Shown here: positions 1 through 9,443 of the stretch, in pieces | Position numbering within the stretch: the stretch's first letter is position 1 | How the letters are laid out: every line of letters starts with the position of its first letter | Origin: Fragilaria radians | Taxonomy: Eukaryota; Bacillariophyta; Fragilariophyceae; Fragilariales; Fragilariaceae | NCBI GenBank assembly: GCA_900642245.1 | Contig: CAAAJI010000035.1 | Coordinates: forward strand, 103,747-124,834 | DNA length: 21,088 bases | Reading direction: 5' to 3' | Position numbers and translations under genes: made by a program | The notes under the pieces: generated by a model | Database searches by the model: none | What the model was told of the DNA's origin: nothing | What the model saw: the letters and a program-made list of their open reading frames with translations, nothing else

Positions 1-290
1 TAATTCATCTTTATTTATCTTCGATATGTTTGATCCATTGATGCTTACAAAAATTCTAAAAATTGAAACGAATTATTGTATGCACTTATTCTTTATGCCG
101 TAAGGCTAGATATTGCTTTTCACAAGAGTGCAATGTTAGGGAAGGTAAGACTTACAATTGAGTGATGATAATGCACTCATGACCATGACGTTAAAAGAAT
201 GACTTGACTAAAATGAGAGTGAATTGTATTTTGTTATGACTTTCAATCCATGAGGTATAACTAAATAATAATCACGATTTAATTCCAACA
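1..290 (-). repeat. LTR-like repeat, copy 1 (cut by window edge)
   Basis: This 290-bp stretch aligns without gaps to 8860-9149 in the same orientation, with about 19 mismatches counted by eye (roughly 93% identity). Read on the minus strand it starts at position 290 with TGTTGGAATT, which matches the usual start of Ty1/copia LTRs. It runs off the left edge, so its other end is not visible. The 5 bp to its right are tttac, which cannot be tested as a target-site duplication. Calling it an LTR is inference from the terminus, the copy number and nearby copia debris. It could also be another dispersed repeat. Confidence 0.6.
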
Positions 291-1083
291 TTTACCATGC
301 AAGAGTTGCTCCTCTACAAATAGAGAATCAAGACAATCTATAGATATTGTCTGGGTAAGAAAAAATCCATTAAGTGGTTTCATTACTTGGAAAAAGTTTA
401 GCTGTATCAAGGACTGTTGTTAAGCTTTTGCGTGCTCAAAAAGCGTTAGAGCAGTGATTTGAAGAAGAATAGAACTATGTACACAAAAGATAATTCTCTA
501 GCATTTCGTTTAGAACTCTGAACATGTAGTTTCTTCTTTAGTAAAAAACAGAAGTACTTGAAATTATAGAGATATACATATCGGCATAACCTTCACTAAG
601 AGGAAAAGGATCGAATTTTGTAATTTTCTAAAAAATGGGAACATAACTTGGATAGTACATGGGGATAACTGAATATGGACTTGATGAGTAAAATATACAA
701 TGGGTTGATCCAGTATGCATTCTACCTATTTATTTTAGTTTATGTACAAGGGATAATCTTTAGTATGGTGATGATTGTGCATTCAACAAATATCCTATGG
801 TTTTCAAATTGCCTAGAGCTGAGCTTGCTGGCCAATGGACTTTTATGTTTAGCCAAACTCCCGGAAAACATTAATTTAGGACACTGTAAAGCTTTCTTTT
901 CCTGCATTAAAATATCCGGATGCGACATTTAATCAAAATTATATACTTTAATCTATAATGCAATGCAGTTTACAAGCAATTAGCATGCGTTCACACAAAA
1001 CATGTAAGTCAATAAAAACTTAAAATTTACAATAAACATTCAGTTCACCGGTATGTTATACATTTAAAATATCAATAAGAGAT
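291..1083. other. Intergenic, no supported gene
   Basis: No gene is supported here. An inverted repeat, AGACAAT at 331-337 and ATTGTCT at 346-352, flanks an 8-base loop. A 36-codon open frame at 764-874 (+) is bounded by stops and reads like protein (it contains FKLPRAELAGQWTF), but I do not recognise it. An 85-codon frame overlapping it at 675-932 is low-complexity and AT-driven. The last ~120 bases probably hold the 3' UTR of the minus-strand gene that ends at 1084. Confidence 0.5.
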
Positions 1084-2860
1084 TCATTCAAGTTTTTGTT
1101 CATTGAAGACGTACATGAACCCATTGCTGATCTGGGGTAGATTCATGCTGTATACTGGCATGGCACGTGGTTGTCGAAATGGATTGATAATCAATTTTCT
1201 ACTCCCACCCAGGGCGGCACAATTGGCACCTGAGTATTCATTATAATCTGTGAAGACTCCGACGACTCCATTTTGATGATACAAATACTCGATAACTTTT
1301 TGCCATGAGTCATAGGCGTAAAATCCGGCATTGAGACCCAAAATCATGTCTGGTGCTCCACTTCCACAGTCAAAATTAGGATCCAATTCTTGGCTCCCGT
1401 ACGTACCATGGACGATGGCAATTGATAAATTTGTAGTAAGCTGTATGCGGCTAATGGTGTTTTGAGCCTTGGGGGGTAACATATCTTTACGTACGACAAA
1501 TACCATTTCAATCTTTCAAAATTGAAAAGGTTAGAATGCTCAAACAAGAGGGCCAAGACACCTTCAAATTTCTCACCTCAAAGTCTTCAGGGATTAGATT
1601 ACCTAGTTCCTGAAATAAGTCTAGAAAGTTTAACTCTTTTTCTATCCCTACCACATGAAGTCGTAATGGCCTTTGTAGTATCCTAGAAACTGTCACAGGC
1701 ACTTGTCCAAAGGTCACAAGAGCGTAATACATAGTGAGGGGAAATGTCAGAAGAAGAGCGACAGGACTTGATAATGGAATTTTGCGTAAACGATAGTAAT
1801 CTTCCCAGTTGTTAATCGTTAGGAAGCCTAGCTCGTTTCGAGTAAATTCCATACTTTCATCTGACGTGGGAGGTCTCTGGGGCGGAAAGTCTGTAAGGGG
1901 AGAAAAGCCATCCCTGAAGGAATGACGACGTATCGATGGGTCTACCGTTTTGGCGCTTGTGCTTTGTCCACCTTTCCAACCATCTAGCTCTGTTCGCCAC
2001 CAGTTCATTTCAGCATTGCTTGAAGTTAGTTTCATATTATCATTCAAAAAGATTCGATAGGGTTCCTCGGATATTTCATTTTCCCTATGCAAAAGATTCA
2101 AATGCCATTGAATAAAAGGAAATCTGTAGAGAACTGCTCTACGATCTGTGTACACCTTCCAAGTGTTACAAACACATTCGTGCGACCAACAAAGTTTTCT
2201 GCATGATCTAGGAGCTGGGCAAAAGTAACAGCCGAGACAATTTGGACACAAGATATCACACGGACGTCGACATTCTAGACATAGTGGGCTTTTAGCGACA
2301 ACCATACTCTCTAGAAGCTCATCGTGATCGGAGTCGTCAATGTTGGCATTATATATGTGTTCAAGTTTGTCTGCAGAACTTTTACTCATGATAGCGGTGA
2401 ATCTTTCTAGGATTGTATGATCATGATAGTTTTCCTGTGCTGCTTGATGCATCCACTTTGGTATCGGATGATCTTGATTGCCAAGGGCATTTTGTATTGA
2501 ATCACGTAGATCAGGACTGATACAGGCAGCCCCAAACAATTCAGAACAAGTTAGGGATGTCATTCTGTGTCGAAAAAGGAGAACATTGCCATAGAATCGA
2601 GTAGACAGCTTTCCACAAGCCATTGCCAGCCTAGTAGCTCGGATATTTGGAACCTCATGCGATGATGAATACGCGAGAAGTCCAGGAGTTTGATCTCTGA
2701 ATGACGGTCGAAGCAATAATGTTGTCCTCAATGGACAGTGTGCTCCAAAAAAGGCCGTCGCTTCAGTCTCCTCAGACTCATATTCAGACTTACTTGAAGC
2801 TACTTCTTGCAACGCTTGATCACTGTGAAAGGGTATGAGAACATAAGTAAATGACGCCAT
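1084..2860 (-). CDS. MSS51: Mss51-like MYND-type zinc-finger protein (two exons)
   Basis: The model is exon 1 2860-1577 and exon 2 1512-1084, giving 570 residues. The intron is in phase 0 and joins EDFE to IEMVFVV. A Cys-rich cluster at residues 194-231 (CLEC, CPNC, CYFC, then HECVC) fits a variant MYND zinc finger. Residues ~345-565 match the Mss51 C-terminal domain: NNWEDYYRLRKIPLSSPVALL, FPLTMYYAL, LHVVGIEKEL, then after the intron GLNAGFYAYDSW, TDYNEYS, INPFRQP and LPQISNGFMYVF. Yeast Mss51 is a mitochondrial translational activator and chaperone for Cox1; related proteins elsewhere are poorly characterised. No clear mitochondrial presequence is seen at the N-terminus, which has an acidic stretch (ESEETEATAF), so location is open. 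The start is the first ATG of the long frame. Confidence 0.85.
1513..1576 (-). other. Intron of the Mss51-like gene
   Basis: On the minus strand this 64-nt intron begins GTGAGA and ends TTTTGAAAG. A CTAAC branch-like motif lies about 20 nt before the acceptor. Removing it joins two frames in phase 0 and restores the conserved Mss51 C-terminal domain. Confidence 0.85.
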
Positions 2861-3269
2861 GTTTTCAAAAACTTGAATTATCCATCAAGCACGTGATTTT
2901 TTTTATTGTTGGATCAATTGTGTAAGAAAGCGATACAATACTACGAAAAACGTGTCATGTCAGATCTGGCCGTTGGCCGATACCGGACTTGGTTGCGGAG
3001 CCCCACTACTACGCAGACATTTATCTCTTTAGATTATGTAGTTTTCAGAATGTTTTTGGCTTACATTCGTTATAAAATTGGCTAGAATGATAATGATTTG
3101 ATTCTTTCCCGGCTAAGGCTAGATTGAAAGGATAAAAAAGTTTCCTTATTGGCTTGGATGTTGTAACATCTAAGAAAGGAAATAATAATGATAATATTAA
3201 TGGCTTCGTAGAGAATCTTGAATTGTTGGCAAGAATGAGGCGGTCCCAGAGATTTAAAGAAAGCTATCC
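2861..3269. other. 5' flank of the Mss51-like gene
   Basis: This is non-coding sequence upstream of the minus-strand start codon. It contains a palindromic CACGTG at 2890-2895, about 30 bp upstream of the ATG, a sequence bound by bHLH/bZIP factors in many eukaryotes; a regulatory role is only a guess. From about 3180 the sequence may already be the edge of the copia remnant to the right. Confidence 0.35.
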
Positions 3270-3830
3270 AGCTTAAAGGCCTATATGGAAATGAATGAAT
3301 TGGTTGAATCCATAAGCATCCAGAGTAATTTAGAGTATAGTCTCAGGAACGGAGATGACTTTGAATAATGCGACATTGCATTCTTAACGGTCGAAAATTT
3401 GGATAAAATCTCCCACAGAGAGGTATTAAAGAGAAGTGGCAGGAGGCCATCAATAAAAATATCAATAGCAAAGGAGTTTGGAATGTGATTCTTACATAGC
3501 AGAAAGCAAAGCAATAAACGTTTTATTGAAATAAAGCCTAACCTTTATATTGATTAAGCAGATGAAGTTATCAGGAAGTCAGATGAAATCGTTAATGAGT
3601 GGAGGATACTAGATTGAAGGATCCCGTAAAATTATCCTAGGGAACTAAAGTATTTACAAACTGTGAGTTATGCCATTATAGAAGTGCTGAGAAAAGGTAT
3701 GTACTTTGTGTTATAAATTGGTTGGAGTACCTGGAAAGTCACAAGGTCAGTCATGCATTAGCTTGTCAAGCAGAGAAGGAGAATGCTTAGCGATTTCAGA
3801 AGCAATGAGGAGGCTAAAGTTGTGAGAACT
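3270..3830 (+). mobile_element. Ty1/copia RT/RNase H remnant, internally deleted
   Basis: Decayed plus-strand coding sequence of a Ty1/copia polyprotein. At 3371-3430 the frame reads like the linker before reverse transcriptase (AFLTVENLDKISHREVLKRS). A frame shift of one base then leads to EKWQEAINKNINS and GVWNVI, the typical start of copia reverse transcriptase, from 3431. At 3722-3820 comes the RNase H block GVPGKSQGQ followed by CISLSSREGECLAISEAM, which corresponds to the copia LSS-x-E-A-E motif. Only about 240 bp separate the RT start from this RNase H block, so most of the RT core, including its catalytic region, is missing. Stops are frequent. It is dead and points opposite to the Gag-protease remnant at 3991-5898. 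Confidence 0.75.
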
Positions 3831-3990
3831 CACTTGGATATGTTAGAAATACGAATAAATCAGGCCAATCAAAGTAAAGGTACATAGCGTTTATATCATT
3901 TTTGTTGTCAGATCAAAGTTTGATGCGAAAGACACATATACATGTAAATGATATCAAGGAATAACGTCTGAATAATGTTATTTCTAATTT

Positions 3991-5898
3991 TCAATTGATA
4001 TCACATTTTTTAAAGTTGGCCTTAGAAAGTAAGGATAGAAAGGCATCACCTTGAGTTAGGCGATTTCGCTTTAAAGATGTGACCTCCTCTGTGGTAGGCA
4101 ACCAGAGTCTAAAATGTACTATGCATCCAGTGAGGTCTAGAGGAATTATTAGGACATCATTTTCATCTTTAACCTTTATTATTATTTGTTGGGTTCCTCC
4201 ATGTTTATGACAGATAGAATCAAGAAGTATTCCAAGTTCTCTCAATTAAATCTCTGATAGTATAGAATCCTTTGAAGTTTCACTTTAGATGCTCTCATGT
4301 ATTACAAGTATGATAGACTGTACATTGGGTAAATCATGGGCAGTAATAGCACTAACAGTTGGAAGGTTACGCTTGACAGCACTTTCATGATCAAATCCAA
4401 TTACATTTGCTCTTCTTGAATTGTGGATTGAAATGACTTCCCATCCTTTACCCAAAACACAATTATCTGCACCACCATATAGAATACTTATATGATGACT
4501 ATCTGGAAGGAAAAGTAGACTCATACATTTATTGTGCAAATAATTATTATAACTGATAGTTGCATGTACACTATGTTCTGAACACCAATGATCATAGTCA
4601 GTTTCTTGTGAAGAATCATATATATGGACAGAGTCGACAGCATCTTCAAGGAGTCCATCAATAAAGCCATGATTATGTTCTGTATCATCTTGAACTTCTT
4701 CCTCCCCTTTCACAACATTTTTAGCTTTGCCACATTGATTTGGCATATTGGAAGGATTGATCCTATCCTTGTCAGTGACTTTTGCAGAATCTTTGCCATT
4801 TGCTCTGAATGACCTTTTCTGCTTCTCATCCTCTTTTTGTTGACGCTAAATTTCATTTAACATCCATTTCTTTGCTTCTAGCGGAAGAGTCATCCATATT
4901 TCTGGAGGTACCTGCGCCAATTTACATAGTAATGCAGTCTTTGAAGATATTGAATCATCCATCTCTTCATCAGAACAAGCTGAGTCTTGTGACTGCAATT
5001 CGTTAATTAATGCTAAGACTATCTTGATTTTATCCTTTTGGTGGTATTAGTAGATGGATTACTAATATGAATCTGTCTTGCATTTTTCTCTTTGATCTGT
5101 TGATCATATCTGACAGCATGTGATATAAAAGGAAATTACATATCTTAATAAAGGACTTATCATCCACTAGTGCTTCAAAAACTGTATCAACTATACCAAT
5201 ATTCTGAGCATTTTGGATCAATCGACGTTTCTTAAACTCTTCATCCATCCATGTCTTTTGTCCTAAAATGATGAGTTCTGTGAAGGCATCTTCATAGTCT
5301 TATATCCACTTAATCAATCCTCCTTTATAATGCCGATGGAAAATAGTTGTGATGACATTCTCTAGCTGTTTGATTTTGACATTCTTGTTTCTATCTGTCT
5401 CATATTGATTAATCATCTGATACCATGCCCGGATGCCATCTTGTTTGTTCCTATTTTCCATCAAGATTCTGCGACCTATACCACCTTGACATGCACTAAG
5501 TAATGTGCCAGATAATACACGTGCATCCTTTTAACTTGAGAAGCAGATGTGATATCATCCAAGAAATCAACATAGCAGTCTGCTCCTCTTTCTAAGTATA
5601 CAGTTTGAAAATCTGTGTCAAATAGGTAATCAGCACCAATTTGTCCATAGTGACCTTCAACATTGTTCCTGAACACTTCGAAACGGTCAACACTTCCATC
5701 CCAAATGACACTTAGAGGTAGGATTTGACGGCTTTCATCATCTGTAGCTGATACGGTTCGTGACCTTTGCCTGACCATGTTTATGAAGGTACTAGGATGA
5801 TCTGGCATTTGATATCCTTCAAAATCAAGAAAACACTGGTTGAATTTAAAACTACTTTTAGCATTACTCATGTATCCTTCAAAATCAGGCTTTGGCAT
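3991..5898 (-). mobile_element. Ty1/copia Gag-protease remnant (pseudogene)
   Basis: Read right to left on the minus strand. Gag starts near 5898 and carries WDGSVDRFEVFRNNVEGHYG and YLFDTDFQTVYLERGADCY. A one-base deletion at about 5530 shifts the frame; the other frame continues through QGGIGRRILMENRNKQDGIR and TTIFHRHYKGGLIKW to an in-frame stop near 5300, then WMDEEFKKRRLIQNAQNIG to about 5030. The protease region is at 4746-4285: YGGADNCVLGKGWEV, then KRNLPTVSA and a TAHDLP stretch. The expected Asp-Ser-Gly active-site triad reads Tyr-Gly-Gly, so the catalytic Asp is gone. A further segment at 4245-3991 (ICHKHGGTQQ, CIVHFRLWLPTTEEVTSLK) ends before any integrase. Several breaks show that this is inactive. 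The Gag resembles diatom copia elements as I know them. Confidence 0.8.
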
Positions 5899-7256
5899 AA
5901 ATGCATGATTTAGATTCTTGGGGTAGAGTCATTTTTCTTAGATCTTTCAGATACCTTAGATTCTGTTGTGACTTCTGGCAGTATGACATACCTTTGAGTT
6001 AAGTTCATTAAGATAAAAATAGCACCTGAAGGCATTTCCCATTCAAGAAGAGTTTAGTTGTTTAGGGTTTATCCAATAGGGATATTCGGAATTCGATATT
6101 TGTGTTCCATACTGATTTGTCGACACTATATAGTCCTCATATGTGTGATTAAGATTCAAAAATGGATGACTTACAGACAAGTAAGGATAGAAAGTACTCC
6201 AATTATGCTTGAGGAAATGGCTAGACTTACGACGGGCACAAAGGCATGGCAGCTACGTGAACATTCGATTGTTTTGAGGAATAGAAACTTAATGAAATTC
6301 TTTTTCGCAATACCTAAAAAACAGATTTGTACAACTAGTCATTCCACTTTCAGCTATCAGGATTACTTGCATTAGAAATTGATTCAGTCAATGTCAATTC
6401 TTGAAAATTTTCTTTGCTCCTCAAATCCAATCCTCTGCTGACTTGAATAAAGGTTTCCATATAGGAAAGTCTTGGACATTTATCTTACTATTCAAAGATC
6501 TCATTAGGTCAAAAAAATCAATTACTACAGTATGTTTAAATAGAACAAAGAAGGCTTGGATTTTTGTGTTATGCATGCTCTGACAAGACCCCTTAACTTT
6601 GTGCGAGTGTATCATCTCTTTAAATGAAATATCATCCCCATACAAAGTTCTTTCGATAAAAAAAACTTATCTAAGATTCGTTTTTTTGCATCCTAGCTAT
6701 TAGATTATTAACTTAATATTTTCTGTTTCACTTTTTTAGTTGGTTTTACTTTTTGGGGGTATTCATATTATAATTTAATTTTCATGTATCAGCATCTAAA
6801 AAAAGCGTGATGATCTTTATCCAAATATATATGCCTTGGATCCTGCAACGATTCATCGAATACAGAAAAAAGGATTCTACAGGATATCATATGTGACTTC
6901 CCCATCGAGTCAGCATTTTTTGACCTGAATCACGAATAATGGAAAACGACAAACGGCAAAGACAGTTCCTGTTGCAACTATTGTATTCAGTCTACTAAGT
7001 TACGGAAATGTGCTGAAAATTCAGGAGTTTAAATGCCACATCTAGTAAGTGCCGGTATAGCTAAAGTCCATATCTGAGATTTATGTTACCGAGAGAGAAA
7101 CGGGTATGCAAATATAATTTCTTTTACAGTAGCTGACATTTCCATTCGTTGAAACATGTTACATAAAATGATCCAATGTTTTCGATCACAAGATACAAGT
7201 AGTTTCTAAAGGAATATCACCACAACGTATCGAAAAAAAACTGTGTAAGCAGCATC
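5899..7256. other. Long intergenic stretch without supported genes
   Basis: Nothing here could be assigned. Open frames at 6058-6375 (+, 105 codons) and 6421-6645 (-, 74 codons) have no family signature I recognise. The left part could be the untranslated leader of the copia element on the minus strand, but no LTR, primer-binding site or polypurine tract was seen. The right part (about 6900-7256) is the likely promoter and 5' UTR of the HMG gene. Confidence 0.4.
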
Positions 7257-8648
7257 ATGAGCAATAATCAAGCAAATCAGGGAAAAAGTAAGGTGGCAAG
7301 AACAAATCGTCCTGAAAAATACAAGAAGGCACCAGGAGCCCCAAGGTAATGAAAGGAATTCTTGATAAACACAATTCGCAAATGACTCACATAATTGCTT
7401 CTAGCGATTTAAGTCGGCTTTCATTTTTTATTCAACAGAGAAGCACAAAGAAATCAGGAAAGAGCTAGAAGAGAAGGGGGAAAAGGAGAAAGGAAGTTGC
7501 AAGTTAAATTGCATGTGTCAGAAATTTGACGTGATGATTCCTCTATATCTTACTTTGACGATTTTCTCCTAGACAACAAATGCTGCCAAAAGGGTGTCAG
7601 AGGAGTGGAAAAATCTGTCATCAGAGGATCGTGAGTATTGGAACGAGAAGGCTCGATTAGACAAAGAACGCTATGAAATGGAGAAATCTCTGTACGATGG
7701 TCCGTGGAGAATAGCTGCTCAAAAATTAAGCAAAGATCCAAATGTACCCAAGCGCCCGATGTCCGCCTTTTTTGCATATTCAAAGAGCATGAGATCAGAA
7801 GTCAAGCAAAGGTATCCATCTCTTTCGAATATAGAGTTGTCTAAATTGTTGGCGATGATGTGGAAAGATGCTAACCATGAAGAAAAGCAAAAATACCGTG
7901 ACGAGGAGTTGCAATTACGAGAGGAACATAAGCGAAGGATTTCTGAATGGCGAGCGAAAGAGGATTTTGAGAAAGGTTTCGAGCGCAAAACAAGGGAGGA
8001 AATTGCACTTCGTAAGTTGCAATCCAAGAAACAGCATGAGCTCTCCGATGGAGTCATCAATAATGCTCTAAGGCTAGATGATTTGGCTTCATGTCATATT
8101 CCCCCATTTTGAATACAATCATTCTTTTACGCCTCTCGATAGCAATGATAGGGGTGGCTTACTGAGAGATGAGATCGATCCTTGTATCGAAATGGCTAAT
8201 CCCAATGAATCTATCAATCAAAGATCTCAGTCAAGGTTGCGAAATTCAGATACGAATCAACAGCAATCATTTCAGCATCAATTTGATCCGACAATGATTG
8301 CATCATATGGCCATGATTCTGCTGTATATCGACTCCCCTTTACCTCACATAATGGACAAAATGATTTCATCTTTTCTAGACATGGTGAGTTCACGACAAA
8401 ATTTTGTGAATGGTGAGCGTTAATCTGACTAGATATTTGCAGATGAATCAGAGACATCACTTAGGAACTCTTATGAAACAATACCGAATAATCCAATCCC
8501 GGCAGTATTTACTTCCTTCGAGGCTCCTAGCAATGCGATGCAATATCAAATGTATGTTAGCAATATTCCATCGAAAAATCCCGAGAATGAAAGTAGTGAA
8601 GGAGATAGTGAGTCGAGTTCAATTTTGGATATGTCAAATAGCTCTTGA
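7257..8648 (+). CDS. Two-box HMG-box protein (multi-exon, first box disturbed)
   Basis: Likely a DNA-bending chromatin or transcription protein acting in the nucleus. Exon 1 (7257-7345) ends in EKYKKAPGAPR. Exon 3 from 7573 gives TTNAAKRVSEEWKNLSSEDREYW (the second half of HMG box 1) and from ~7735 a full HMG box 2 starting DPNVPKRPMSAFFAYSKSM. The last exon (8443-8648) is joined by a clear 58-nt intron and ends ...ILDMSNSS. The middle is problematic. With canonical GT-AG sites, exon 2 is 7439-7502 and stays open but encodes a basic non-HMG stretch. The expected box-1 sequence, RFKSAFIFYSTEKHKEIRK, is present at 7405-7491 in another frame. Exon 3 must also splice into the next frame before 8384: a GTAAGT at 8012 or GT at 8093 with an acceptor at 8168 would work. 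Exact structure is uncertain; a functional gene or a recently decaying one are both possible. Confidence 0.75.
8385..8442 (+). other. Last intron of the HMG-box gene
   Basis: This 58-nt intron has a consensus GTGAGT donor after CATG and a TATTTGCAG acceptor. Its removal (phase 1) joins FSRH to DESETSLRNSYET and opens the frame to the TGA at 8646-8648. Confidence 0.8.
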
Positions 8649-8768
8649 AAAAATGAGATGGCCTGGAATTTGAAAACGTACGTGAATACCGTGATAGTTA
8701 GAAGATAAACTTGTCCAAATTCAAAGTGAAGCCTATACTATCGAGGAGGCATGGATAGTGTATGTATG

Positions 8769-9149
8769 TGTTACAAAAATATCAAATGTGAGGAAGATGC
8801 CATAGAACATCTCTATAGAAGCTAGTTTAAAGGATTAGATTTCTGACCATAATCTGGAATAATTCATCTTCATTGATTTTCGATATGTAGGATCCATCAA
8901 TGCTTACAAAAATTCTAAAAATTGAAACGAATTATTGTATGCACTTATTCTTTATGCCGTAAGGCTAGATATTGTTTTTCATTAGAGTGCAATGTTAAGG
9001 ATGGTAAGACTTACAATTGAGTGATGATAATGCACACATGACCATGACGTTATAAGAATGACTTGACTAAAATGAGACTGAATTGTATTCTGTTATGACT
9101 TTCAATCCATGAGGTATGACTAAATAATAATCATGATTTTATTCCAACA
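8769..9149 (-). repeat. Probable solo LTR, copy 2 of the LTR-like repeat
   Basis: Positions 8860-9149 match 1-290 at about 93%. Extending left to a TGTTAC at 8769 gives a 381-bp unit that on the minus strand starts TGTTGGAA and ends TGTAACA, the TGTT...AACA inverted ends typical of copia LTRs. No internal copia region adjoins it: the HMG gene ends 120 bp to the left and the oxygenase gene lies to the right. The flanking pentamers (gtatg left, gagaa right) do not match, so either the left boundary is wrong or the target duplication has decayed. Confidence 0.55.
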
Positions 9150-9443
9150 GAGAATCTTCTTCATCTATGAGCAATATTACGCATCACTAAATGCATATAA
9201 GACTATGCCTTAATTGAATTTGCCGATGAAATTAGGAAATTAGCGATAACAGTAGAAAGCACGTTGAAGAAAGGCCAAGTTTGTGACGCACACTTCTCTG
9301 AGATGAGATCTTTGAAAAAATCTGCACAATGTTCGAAAATTGAATCTTTTGCGTCTCATCGTTTTTTTACCATTTTTTTAGGTAGCCTAACTTTCTGTGA
9401 CATCACTCTGTTTTTTTTCTGGTTTTACTAGTTACCGTGATTT
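9150..9443. other. Upstream region of the oxygenase-TPR gene
   Basis: A 76-codon open frame without an early ATG lies at 9201-9431 (+). Its first ~45 codons look protein-like (DYALIEFADEIRKLAI, GQVCDAHFSEMRSLKKSA), the rest is T-rich noise. I do not recognise it. It may be a relic of a mobile element next to the LTR or chance. The T-rich stretch at 9361-9430 is probably the promoter or 5' UTR of the downstream gene. Confidence 0.35.

Noticed and set aside
675..932. 85-codon plus-strand frame rich in Leu/Ile/Phe
   Set aside because: Composition follows the AT-rich background; the overlapping frame at 764-874 looks more protein-like, and neither has a recognised homologue.
4624..5006. Plus-strand open frames at 4624-4812 and 4809-5006
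   Set aside because: They lie antisense to the copia Gag-protease remnant, which has clear family motifs on the minus strand.
6058..6645. Open frames on both strands at 6058-6375 and 6421-6645
   Set aside because: No conserved motif seen; length is within what chance allows in this sequence, and neither continues the copia Gag frame.
1..9149. The two LTR-like copies as the two ends of one full-length retrotransposon
   Set aside because: The 8.6 kb between them contains the Mss51-like and HMG genes and oppositely oriented copia pieces, not one continuous internal region.
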